Shown here piece after piece: positions 1 through 5,541 of a stretch of 5,605 bases of DNA (its first letter is position 1; each line of letters starts with the position of its first letter). The stretch is from the NCBI GenBank assembly GCA_964651325.1, contig CAZYXP010000217.1, positions 1-5,605 on the forward strand, given 5' to 3'. This DNA is from JADFOB01 sp964651325. Its GTDB lineage: Bacteria; Planctomycetota; Phycisphaerae; UBA1845. A program made the position numbers and the translations under genes. The notes under the pieces were generated by a model. The model saw nothing but the letters and a program-made list of their open reading frames with translations, had not been told where the DNA came from and made no database searches.

Positions 1-722
1 AAATCGCGGCGGTCTTCGAAGTTGTTGCCGTTGGCGGACTTTATCCAGCCGTTGACGAAGAACGTTCCCGGTCCGAAGTCTTTCGCAACGACACCGGTGA
101 ATGTGCCGTCGACACCGGCCGATTGATACCCGGTGGGGGCGCGCATGGAAAAAATCGTTGCAAGGGTCGGCATGCTGCCCTGTTCCGTGACCCATCGCTG
201 CTGCCACGCAAACTCCAAATCGCCGTTGCCGTCAATCCCCGCATTGCCCAATTCGAGCGGGACCGTCACCGACAACTTCATGTTTCGAAGGAATTCACTG
301 CCATCCGGCGTATACTTGAATTGCGTATCCACGATGAAGGGGTCCGATTCGCCGGACATCGTACTCCAGCCGAAGTCGAGCTGAAGCTCCAATGACCCCG
401 GGGCGCTCGGCTGACCATCCTCCAACGACGTGAAGGAGTCCATCGACTGACGAGCTGCCACGTCGTCTTGTTCCGATGCGTGTTCGTCGTTGTTGTCATC
501 CGGACTGCCGGAATCTCCCGATTGCTGCAGGAGCGTGTTTGAGCCTCGAAATCCAAGCTCGATGTTGCGGGCACTCGCCAGCGAGAGCGAAACAGGACGG
601 ACCACATCCGATCCGACCACTGCCGTCTTTCGCGCCCAATCCTGCGCCAAGGTGCGACCTTCACCGACAACGAGTGCCAGCGCTACCACCGCAACCATCC
701 TGACCATTGGAGTTCCTCGCAT
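1..722 (-). CDS. Exported outer-membrane beta-barrel-like protein (MetA-pathway/transporter-like), C-terminus beyond window
   Basis: An open frame of 240 codons runs off the left edge without a stop. The N-terminus (MRGTPMVRMV, then a hydrophobic run to about residue 20 and TLAQ at 24-27) looks like a signal peptide. It is followed by a low-complexity acidic stretch at about 67-88, rich in Asp, Glu, Asn and Ser. From about residue 110 alternating strand-like segments begin. GNGDLEFAWQQRW (166-177), the PTLATIFSMRAPTG block (185-198) and a following GxFxGVVAKDFGPGTFFVNGW-type stretch (206-226) resemble the GxGD...P.lA...lPTG pattern of the phenol_MetA_deg/'transporter' family, thought to be outer-membrane barrels. 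The substrate cannot be told. ATG at 722 has AAAGG 8 bases upstream. An in-frame ATG at 707 has a better GAGGA (714-718) 6 bases upstream and leaves the signal peptide intact, so it is an equally good start. Family assignment is by pattern only; the reading frame itself is solid. Confidence 0.75.
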   Translation of the reverse strand, partial: MRGTPMVRMVAVVALALVVGEGRTLAQDWARKTAVVGSDVVRPVSLSLASARNIELGFRGSNTLLQQSGDSGSPDDNNDEHASEQDDVAARQSMDSFTSLEDGQPSAPGSLELQLDFGWSTMSGESDPFIVDTQFKYTPDGSEFLRNMKLSVTVPLELGNAGIDGNGDLEFAWQQRWVTEQGSMPTLATIFSMRAPTGYQSAGVDGTFTGVVAKDFGPGTFFVNGWIKSANGNNFEDRRD

Positions 723-791
723 ATCGTTTGCCTTTCGTTTTCGATCGACAAAAAGATGCCACCTAGCCGCGCCGCCGGATAGCTTCAGCGA

Positions 792-797
792 ATCATA
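792..797 (-). promoter_or_regulatory. -10 element of the beta-barrel gene promoter
   Basis: TATGAT on the minus strand, about 70 bases before the ATG at 722. No -35 consensus lies 17 bases further upstream (the hexamer there is ATGGCC). The CusR-like box at 827-848 is separated from it by 29 bases, exactly as at the second copy (3126-3131 and 3161-3182). This suggests an activator-dependent promoter with a start near 785. The call rests on this matched spacing. Confidence 0.55.
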
Positions 798-826
798 CCC
801 ATCGACACAAGCTCGGCCATGACGAC

Positions 827-848
827 AACATGACAATCCTGTAATGAT
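827..848 (-). promoter_or_regulatory. CusR/CopR-like response-regulator box upstream of the beta-barrel gene
   Basis: Read on the plus strand: AACATGACA, spacer ATCC, then TGTAATGAT. The first arm is identical to that of the perfect palindrome at 3161-3182; the second arm differs at two positions. The pattern fits the published CusR box (AAAATGACAA, two bases, TTGTCATTTT). Identity with the second copy continues through the promoter-proximal flank, giving 817-849 against 3151-3183 with 30 of 33 positions equal. It sits 105 bases before the ATG at 722 and only about 35 bases after the end of the upstream fusion gene. Binding by the regulator encoded at 3333-4010 is inferred. Confidence 0.7.
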
Positions 849-889
849 CCTCCCAGCAGCCCTTGAAGCCCACAAGCACTGAGGACAGC

Positions 890-2938
890 TCAACAAAGGA
901 ACGCAGCGGCCGTTATTTCAGTGTGGAAGCGTAGGAGCGCATTCATACCAAGGGGTTTCAACCCTGCGCCGACAGCCTCCTCCAAGCACGCAGCCCTGGT
1001 TATCGAATGACGCCCGCCCAGCCTTCCGGTTCTTCGTGTTTTGCGTTCTCGTCTCCATGCACGAAACGAAGTCGAATCGAAGAATGAGATCACAATGCCC
1101 ACGCGAGCCACGCGCGCGAACTCCCGTAGGATTGTCAAGCGCTCCTCGCGGTCCGCGAAATGATGAAGAAGCCTGGAACACAGCACGACATCGACGCCCT
1201 TATCAGGCAGGTCGATATCGAGCGCCGACCCGATCAGTTCAACCGGCGACTTATTGAACAATGCGTGGCGATTCCTCCCTTCTCGAAGCACGGCGGCGGA
1301 AGTGTCCATAGCGATTACCGACACATTCAACGACGCCAGTGTCGGCAGAAACCGCCCCGTTCCCGATGGGCAGTCCAAGACAGTTTCAAAGGCATGATGC
1401 CGTCGGATTCGCAGCAGCGATCGCCGTATCATTCTCCTCTCAAGGCTACTGGAGATACGCCGCCCCAAGCTGGAATCGTGTTTCGCCGCATAGTATCGCG
1501 CATAGTCGTCAGCCTTGTATTTCCGACCAAAGTCTCGTCGAGCCGGTTGTTGCGATGCCCCTGTCACGATCGAGTTTTCACGGGACTTACTTTCGTTTTC
1601 CACCCCCACCATGGCTCTTGCCTCCGTCGAGTGCGTTGCCGAAACCTCCTGATCGACATACTCCATTAGGGAGCGAAGAACAGTCGGGTCGCCCTCCATG
1701 CGGAGACGACCCGCACGCAGCCGGGGATAGGCGTCGTCATGGCCGGATATCACGGCAAGCCAAGTTTTGGGATCGGTGAGAATAACAAGATCATGCTTGG
1801 TTGGGAGCGGCTCGCTCACGGTCATACGCCCGCCATCCAAAATGACTGTGCGGTCCAACGCGCCGTTTCCTCCATCCGTTCCGGAAAACGAGAAACGGAT
1901 CGTCTTGCCAGCATGGGGAGCAGGCGTCGAAGCGGCCGGACTGATGGACACTCCATGAAAGAATGCGTCCAAGGAGCCAAATGTGCGAGCGCTTTGAATC
2001 CCGCGTTGCGCATTGGCGGTCCGCAATCGTAGCCATCCGATAGCTTCGGTTGCAGCCATCCGACGGCGCTCGGCCGGCGCGAGGGCATGAGCGCGTTCAA
2101 TAACCCGAGATGTCAGTTTCTTCTGCTGTGCGTTTAGACGCGACACATGAAAATAGGCGGTCATCAGAGCCACCAATCCCACACGCTGCCCAAGAGCCAT
2201 TCCCGACGCCACAAGTTCCGACAGATCGGCTTCGACATCGGCATCCGGAACTCGTGAGGTGTTCAGCCGTCCATGCGCGTCGGGATCGATCAGCAGAAAC
2301 CCGTACGCACCGTTGGGACGTATGCACACCAGAATATTCCGCCAATAGAGACCTCCATGTCGAATGCCGGCGTCGTGCATCTTTCGTATCGTGGAGGCTA
2401 GCCCTCTGGTCAGCTCCAGCCTTTGGGTTCTTTTCAAGGAATCGTGGCAAACAACGTCGAGCCCGAACAGGTCCAGCGATTGAAATCCCTCAGCGCCTTC
2501 TGTGATTAGGAAACTCGCCCGCAGGAATGCACGCCCATAGTCGTCGCCGTACGCAATGGGTCGTACGGTCGGAATCTGACGGCGCCGCATTTCGGTGAGG
2601 AATTCAAACTCGCGGCGCGCCCGGCTCTTGCCAAACAGCGTGCCACGGAACGCTTGCTTGATTCTCTGCTCGAAGCGATCGTACCGGTAGCGTTTGACAA
2701 AAACACTCGTGGGGCCGCCAAACGCCGGATCAACACGCACCTCCACCACGTCCGACGTTTGCGACATGGCCGCAACGCCGCCAGAAGACCAAGACGAGAC
2801 GTCACCCACGGTTCGCCATCCGATCTGTTCGATCCAATCCCGATCGACGGTGGATATCTCATACCTCTGTTGGCGCAACGTGACACTCCGTCTTGATTGA
2901 TCTTCCGTTGCTCCCCATGGCGTGAGCGATCGGCGCAA
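890..2938 (-). CDS. Three-domain fusion: Kdo/WaaP/InaA-type kinase, SCP2-like domain, class I SAM methyltransferase
   Basis: 682 codons from a TTG. Domain 1 (about 27-310) resembles the lipopolysaccharide kinase (Kdo/WaaP/InaA) family. It has FVKRYRYDRF with the likely ATP lysine K82, the RARREFEFLTEM helix (106-117) followed by PTVRPIAYG (123-131), the catalytic-loop segment HGGLYWRNIL (194-203) and a DFG-like LLIDPDAHG (215-223). The usual HxD Asp is Gly196, as in some InaA-like members. Domain 2 (about 318-430) matches SCP2 lipid-binding domains: LDGGRMTV, a KHDLVILTDPKTWLAVISG stretch and LRAGRLRMEGD (407-417). Domain 3 (about 470-682) is a Rossmann methyltransferase with SAM loop VLDCPSGTGRF (520-530), acidic end of strand 2 VIAMD (541-545) and DVVLCSRLLHHF (583-594). 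No membrane segment is seen, so it is probably cytoplasmic. Its substrate is unknown; lipid or glycolipid modification is my inference. The start is uncertain: TTG at 2938 has a weak site, TTG at 2878 (codon 21) a better one. Confidence 0.9.
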   Translation of the reverse strand: MRRSLTPWGATEDQSRRSVTLRQQRYEISTVDRDWIEQIGWRTVGDVSSWSSGGVAAMSQTSDVVEVRVDPAFGGPTSVFVKRYRYDRFEQRIKQAFRGTLFGKSRARREFEFLTEMRRRQIPTVRPIAYGDDYGRAFLRASFLITEGAEGFQSLDLFGLDVVCHDSLKRTQRLELTRGLASTIRKMHDAGIRHGGLYWRNILVCIRPNGAYGFLLIDPDAHGRLNTSRVPDADVEADLSELVASGMALGQRVGLVALMTAYFHVSRLNAQQKKLTSRVIERAHALAPAERRRMAATEAIGWLRLRTANAQRGIQSARTFGSLDAFFHGVSISPAASTPAPHAGKTIRFSFSGTDGGNGALDRTVILDGGRMTVSEPLPTKHDLVILTDPKTWLAVISGHDDAYPRLRAGRLRMEGDPTVLRSLMEYVDQEVSATHSTEARAMVGVENESKSRENSIVTGASQQPARRDFGRKYKADDYARYYAAKHDSSLGRRISSSLERRMIRRSLLRIRRHHAFETVLDCPSGTGRFLPTLASLNVSVIAMDTSAAVLREGRNRHALFNKSPVELIGSALDIDLPDKGVDVVLCSRLLHHFADREERLTILREFARVARVGIVISFFDSTSFRAWRRERKTRRTGRLGGRHSITRAACLEEAVGAGLKPLGMNALLRFHTEITAAAFLC
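2886..2889 (-). promoter_or_regulatory. Candidate ribosome binding site for an internal start of the fusion gene
   Basis: GGAG lies 7 bases before the TTG at 2878, codon 21 of the long frame. The 20 residues upstream (hydrophilic, no domain match) are not needed for the kinase fold, which begins near YEIST at 26-30. No in-frame ATG occurs before codon 58, which is already inside the kinase domain. A 662-residue product from 2878 is therefore as plausible as 682 residues from 2938. Confidence 0.4.
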
Positions 2939-2950
2939 CGAGAAAGCGAC

Positions 2951-3022
2951 CTACGCCCCGAATCCTCCAAAGAACAGGAAAAACCCCGCCAAGCCAATAA
3001 GAAGCGTCAACAGAAAACTCAT
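2951..3022 (-). CDS. 23-residue hydrophobic single-span membrane peptide
   Basis: A short frame begins at ATG 3022 (MSFLLTLLIG...) and ends at TAG 2951-2953. Apart from one Ser and one Thr it consists of Leu, Phe, Gly, Ala and Ile, with no charged residue after the start, so it should form one membrane helix. Translation is supported by AAGGA 7 bases upstream. It is the first reading frame after the promoter at 3126-3182 and ends 12 bases before the TTG of the kinase/SCP2/methyltransferase gene, with which it is in frame. It may be a membrane mini-protein partner of the fusion enzyme, a coupling leader, or the original N-terminal anchor cut off by an amber codon. I do not recognise a family. 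Confidence 0.6.
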   Translation of the reverse strand: MSFLLTLLIGLAGFFLFFGGFGA

Positions 3023-3029
3023 GTTCGAT

Positions 3030-3034
3030 TCCTT
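3030..3034 (-). promoter_or_regulatory. Ribosome binding site of the 23-residue peptide
   Basis: AAGGA (within GAAAGGAATC) is 7 bases before the ATG at 3022. It is the best Shine-Dalgarno on the minus strand of this operon and the main reason to treat the short frame as a gene. Confidence 0.65.
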
Positions 3035-3049
3035 TCTTTTCGCGGGATC

Positions 3050-3058
3050 ATCATATCA
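3050..3058 (-). promoter_or_regulatory. Possible secondary extended -10 promoter for the peptide/fusion operon
   Basis: TGATATGAT on the minus strand fits TGn plus a TATAAT-like hexamer. It would start transcription about 20 bases before the ATG at 3022 and would omit the upstream hairpin. No -35 is visible. It may be a regulator-independent basal promoter or chance. Confidence 0.25.
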
Positions 3059-3073
3059 CCACCACACCGTGTC

Positions 3074-3102
3074 GGCTAATCGCTCAGACCGCTGAGCGAG
3101 CC
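3074..3102 (-). other. Hairpin in the 5' leader of the peptide/fusion operon
   Basis: TCGCTCAG and CTGAGCGA form perfect 8-base arms around ACCG (3080-3099). The helix extends by GGCT (3074-3077) with the AGCC at 3099-3102, if one or two bases bulge. With transcription starting near 3119 it would lie in a leader of about 97 bases. No T-run follows in either direction, so it is not a typical intrinsic terminator. It may stabilise the mRNA or be a protein-binding inverted repeat. Confidence 0.55.
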
Positions 3103-3125
3103 AACCGGCTAACTACTTCGCTGGG

Positions 3126-3131
3126 AGCATA
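3126..3131 (-). promoter_or_regulatory. -10 element of the peptide/fusion operon promoter
   Basis: TATGCT on the minus strand, 29 bases downstream of the CusR-like box at 3161-3182. The hexamer 17 bases upstream is ATGGTC, not a -35 consensus. The spacing to the box and the ATGG at the -35 position are the same as at 792-797, which supports one activation mechanism for both promoters. The expected start is near 3119. Confidence 0.55.
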
Positions 3132-3160
3132 CACGTTGGATGTAACGCGACCATTACGAC

Positions 3161-3182
3161 AACATGACAATCCTGTCATGTT
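3161..3182. promoter_or_regulatory. Perfect CusR/CopR-like inverted repeat in the divergent promoter region
   Basis: Arms AACATGACA and TGTCATGTT are exact reverse complements around ATCC, 22 bases in all, closely matching the known CusR box. With its flank (3151-3183) it repeats the sequence at 817-849. Read on the minus strand, TTGTC recurs 8 bases further on (TTGTCATG, then TTGTCGTA), and this extra half-site-like element is kept in both copies. The conserved distance to the -10 points to activation of the minus-strand operon. Autoregulation of the plus-strand regulator gene, whose ATG is 150 bases away, is also possible. Confidence 0.8.
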
Positions 3183-3218
3183 CGCGCCGCGGCTGCACCG
3201 CGCGCATCGGCGGGTTCG

Positions 3219-3237
3219 GTACCGCATACATGCGTAC
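3219..3237. repeat. Imperfect palindrome upstream of the regulator promoter
   Basis: GTAC-C-GCAT, then AC, then ATGCGTAC: 8-base arms with one extra C on the left. It ends one base before a TTGACA hexamer (3239-3244), a natural place for an operator. No binding protein can be named. Confidence 0.35.
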
Positions 3238-3238
3238 A

Positions 3239-3274
3239 TTGACAATTGCAGCGTGCATCGGATACCGCTACACT
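3239..3274 (+). promoter_or_regulatory. Candidate promoter of the regulator/sensor operon
   Basis: A perfect -35 (TTGACA, 3239-3244) is followed 16 bases later by a poor -10 (GATACC, 3261-3266). Alternatively TTGCAG (3246-3251) pairs with TACACT (3269-3274) at 17 bases. Either gives a leader of about 50-60 bases before the ATG at 3333. The response-regulator box is too far upstream for the classic contact with this promoter. Confidence 0.4.
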
Positions 3275-3318
3275 CTCCGCGGACCAACGCTGCGGTCGTC
3301 GACCGGAGCGGGCCGCGC

Positions 3319-3325
3319 GGAAAGG
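3319..3325 (+). promoter_or_regulatory. Ribosome binding site of the response regulator
   Basis: GGAAAGG lies 7 bases before the ATG at 3333. It fixes the start at MRVLVIEDD and excludes the in-frame ATG at 3246, which would add 29 residues not found in this family. Confidence 0.75.
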
Positions 3326-3332
3326 CGACAGT

Positions 3333-4010
3333 ATGCGTGTACTGGTTATCGAAGACGACCCCGGTGCTGCAGGTTTCCTGGAAAAAGGTCTTCGTGAAGC
3401 TGCGTACGCCGTGGATGTGGCGAACAACGGGATTGACGGCCTCCACAAGGCCGTCACCGAAGCGTACGACGCCATCGTGCTCGACCTGATGCTGCCCGGT
3501 ATGGACGGGTTCTCCATCCTGCGCGAAGTTCGATCGAGTGAAATCCGTACGCCGGTGATCTGCCTGACCGCTCGGGACGCGTTAGGCGATCGAATAAAGG
3601 GCTTGGATCTTGGTGCTGACGACTATCTTGCCAAACCGTTTAGTTTTTCGGAGTTACTGGCGCGCATTCGCGCGCTGCTGCGTCGTGGTCACGATCTGCA
3701 CACGAACCCGATCACTGTTGCCGATCTCAAGGTGGATGTCCTGGCAAGAAACGTACATCGTGGCGGCCGCAGAATCGATTTGTCGCCCACCGAGTACGCA
3801 CTCCTTGAGTATTTTGCACGCCACGCCGGCCAAGTATTGTCGAGAACGATGATCCTAGAACATGTCTGGGACATGAACCAGGATCCGATGACCAACGTCA
3901 TCGACGTTCACGTCAATCGTTTGCGCAAGAAAGTGGACCACCGCTTTGATCGTCCGCTGATCCACACGATTCGTGGCGTGGGCTATGTCCTCCGGTGCGA
4001 CGATGCCTAG
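3333..4010 (+). CDS. OmpR-family response regulator, CusR/CopR subgroup
   Basis: 225 residues, the usual length of CusR-type regulators. The receiver domain (1-115) has the acidic pair D8/D9, phosphoacceptor D51 in VLDLMLPGMDG, switch T79 and K101 in KPFSFSELLARIRALLRRG. The winged-helix domain (about 126-222) carries SPTEYALLEYFARHAGQVLSR, VWDMNQDPMTN and IDVHVNRLRKKVD ahead of IRGVGYVL. VWDMN...TN.IDV.V.RLR.K.D is very close to CusR and its heavy-metal relatives. It should be phosphorylated by the sensor kinase that follows and bind direct or inverted repeats as a dimer. The two CusR-like boxes in this window are the obvious targets. No metal efflux gene is adjacent, so I do not assign cusR or copR. 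Confidence 0.93.
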   Translation: MRVLVIEDDPGAAGFLEKGLREAAYAVDVANNGIDGLHKAVTEAYDAIVLDLMLPGMDGFSILREVRSSEIRTPVICLTARDALGDRIKGLDLGADDYLAKPFSFSELLARIRALLRRGHDLHTNPITVADLKVDVLARNVHRGGRRIDLSPTEYALLEYFARHAGQVLSRTMILEHVWDMNQDPMTNVIDVHVNRLRKKVDHRFDRPLIHTIRGVGYVLRCDDA

Positions 4011-5484
4011 GCGCCTATTCAAGACGATTGGTGCCCGCCTTACCGTTTGGGGGGCGTGTCTTACACTCGCGGTGTGCGCGCTGTGGGGCCTCGTCCTCTA
4101 CGCAGGACTTTTTCTTTCGCTGCGTGCCGTGATCGACACTTTATTGCAGGGTGAAGTACATGAGTTTATGGTTACACTTCAGGAACATCCTGACAACTAT
4201 GCGAAGTTGGAGCGTACCATTCGACGGGAATTGGGTGCCAGGAAACGTCATGATTTGGCCTTCCGGCTATTCGAGGAAAACGGAAGGCTGGCTGCTTCCA
4301 GCGAATCAAATGATGCGATCGCCCCACTTTGGGCTGCACCCACTGACTGGATTCGAAAGCCACCGCACTTTCGTTTCGATACCGTCCACGCATCCCAGCA
4401 GCCTTATCCGGTGAGAACGTGCAGCATACGCGTCGTCCTGCCTGACGGATCCAGCGCTACGGCCCAAGCGAGCTATGTGCTCGATCGCATGACCATGTCT
4501 CTCGCGTTCTATCGCCGTATGAGTATCATTGCGTTGGGGCTTGCGGCCATTCTCGCCGCGCTTGCCGGTCGATTGATGGCCCATCGAAGTCTGCAACCAG
4601 TCCAGTCCTTAACCGATGCCGCGGAACGCATCGGCGCCGACCACCTGGAGGAGCGAATTCCGCTTGCCGGAACGGGTGACGAACTCGATCGCCTTGCGAT
4701 CACGCTCAATAAGATGCTGGATCGGATCGAGCGCCACGTCCGACGGATGCAACAATTCACGGCTGACGCATCCCATGAGCTGCGCACTCCGCTGACCGCG
4801 TTGCGGGGAAGCGCGGAGGTTGCACTGAGCCGACCGCATTCCGCAGCGGCACTGCGCAAAGTGCTGGAGGAAGGCATCGAACAATACGAGCGATTGTCAC
4901 GCATTGCCGAGGATCTGCTATTCCTGGCACGCGCGGATGCGGGATATGGGCTTGCTGATCGGCAGGCGTTTCGGCTCGACGAGGCAGTCGCCAAAGTCGT
5001 CGATCTGTACGCACCGCTGGCGCAGGAGCGCGGTGTCGATCTGATTTTCGGTAGATGTGTGGCCATTTCAATCGTCGCGGACGACGCCCGTTTGCGACAA
5101 CTTGTCGGCAACCTCATCGATAACGCTGTCAAGTTTACGAAGCCGGGAGATCAAATACACATATCACTCACAAATGGAGATGGTGTCGCGACGATAACGA
5201 TCGCGGACACGGGTCAAGGTATCGCCGCCGAGCACCTTCCGTATGTGTTCGATCGTTTCTACCGAGCCGATCAAGCCCGTTCGTCGAAGAGTGGCGGCGC
5301 CGGCTTGGGCCTCGCGATCTGCCGCGCGATAGCAGTAGCTCATGGCGGAAAGATCGATGTCCATAGCACGCCAGGCGATGGCACGGTATTCATTGTAACG
5401 ATGCCCGTTGACCCGACGGCAGACGGAGCGATTATTGGGGGACACGCATTTACGCCCCAGGTCCGGAAGCTGCACGCATCATAG
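4003..5484 (+). CDS. Membrane sensor histidine kinase of the CusS/CopS heavy-metal-sensor type
   Basis: 493 residues from ATG 4003, which overlaps the regulator's end by 8 bases, indicating translational coupling; an earlier in-frame ATG (3973) lies well inside the regulator gene. Transmembrane segment 1 is at about 12-38 and segment 2 at about 174-193; the periplasmic part between them is about 135 residues. HAMP follows (about 192-247, LQPVQSLTDAAERI). The dimerisation domain has ADASHELRTPLTALRGS with phosphorylated H258. ATPase boxes: N box with N370 and N374 (GNLIDNAVKF), G1 ADTGQGI (401-407), F box FDRFYRAD (416-423), G2 GGAGLGLAI (431-439). FTADASHELRTPLTALRGSAEVALSR and EQYERLSRIAEDLLFLARAD resemble CusS/CopS. 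All catalytic residues are present. The sensor domain has scattered His (53, 62, 83, 122, 129) and one Cys (140) but no clear metal site, so the signal is unknown. Confidence 0.93.
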   Translation: MPRRLFKTIGARLTVWGACLTLAVCALWGLVLYAGLFLSLRAVIDTLLQGEVHEFMVTLQEHPDNYAKLERTIRRELGARKRHDLAFRLFEENGRLAASSESNDAIAPLWAAPTDWIRKPPHFRFDTVHASQQPYPVRTCSIRVVLPDGSSATAQASYVLDRMTMSLAFYRRMSIIALGLAAILAALAGRLMAHRSLQPVQSLTDAAERIGADHLEERIPLAGTGDELDRLAITLNKMLDRIERHVRRMQQFTADASHELRTPLTALRGSAEVALSRPHSAAALRKVLEEGIEQYERLSRIAEDLLFLARADAGYGLADRQAFRLDEAVAKVVDLYAPLAQERGVDLIFGRCVAISIVADDARLRQLVGNLIDNAVKFTKPGDQIHISLTNGDGVATITIADTGQGIAAEHLPYVFDRFYRADQARSSKSGGAGLGLAICRAIAVAHGGKIDVHSTPGDGTVFIVTMPVDPTADGAIIGGHAFTPQVRKLHAS

Positions 5485-5522
5485 CCCGCGATTCTCTGAC
5501 CGTTTGTTGCGATGGTCGAACC

Positions 5523-5541
5523 GTCTGGTGGGTGATCAGAC
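5523..5541 (+). terminator. Weak hairpin after the sensor kinase gene
   Basis: GTCTG and CAGAC pair around a 9-base loop, 39 bases after the stop of the kinase gene. The stem is short and there is no T-run, so it is at best a weak or factor-assisted terminator. The remaining bases to 5605 hold nothing I can identify. Confidence 0.2.

Larger units (their letters stand above)
3023..3332. other. Divergent intergenic regulatory region
   Basis: This 310-base gap separates the minus-strand peptide/fusion operon from the plus-strand regulator/sensor operon and contains no convincing gene. In order it holds: the peptide's ribosome binding site, an extended -10-like sequence (3050-3058), a stable hairpin (3074-3102), a -10 (3126-3131), the CusR-like box (3151-3183 including flank), an imperfect palindrome (3219-3237), a plus-strand promoter (3239-3274) and the regulator's ribosome binding site (3319-3325). 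Confidence 0.8.

Noticed and set aside
850..889. Possible terminator after the fusion gene
   Set aside because: Only short TCCTC/GAGGA pairing with a long loop is found and there is no T-run, so readthrough toward the beta-barrel gene cannot be excluded or shown.
2506..2997. 163-codon minus-strand frame overlapping the start of the fusion gene
   Set aside because: It lies in another frame over the kinase domain, is rich in Arg, Ser and Cys with no domain pattern, and the overlapping kinase frame has clear motifs.
3246..3332. N-terminal extension of the response regulator from ATG 3246
   Set aside because: The added 29 residues are not part of any receiver domain, the ATG lies within the probable promoter, and ATG 3333 has a good ribosome binding site right before MRVLVIEDD.
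3973..4002. Upstream ATG for the sensor kinase
   Set aside because: It would overlap the regulator by 38 bases. ATG 4003 gives the usual short overlap and a normal charged N-terminus before the first membrane segment.
4509..5132. 207-codon minus-strand frame opposite the sensor kinase
   Set aside because: It is an Arg/Ser/Ala-rich shadow of the kinase core on the opposite strand; the plus-strand frame has all catalytic boxes.
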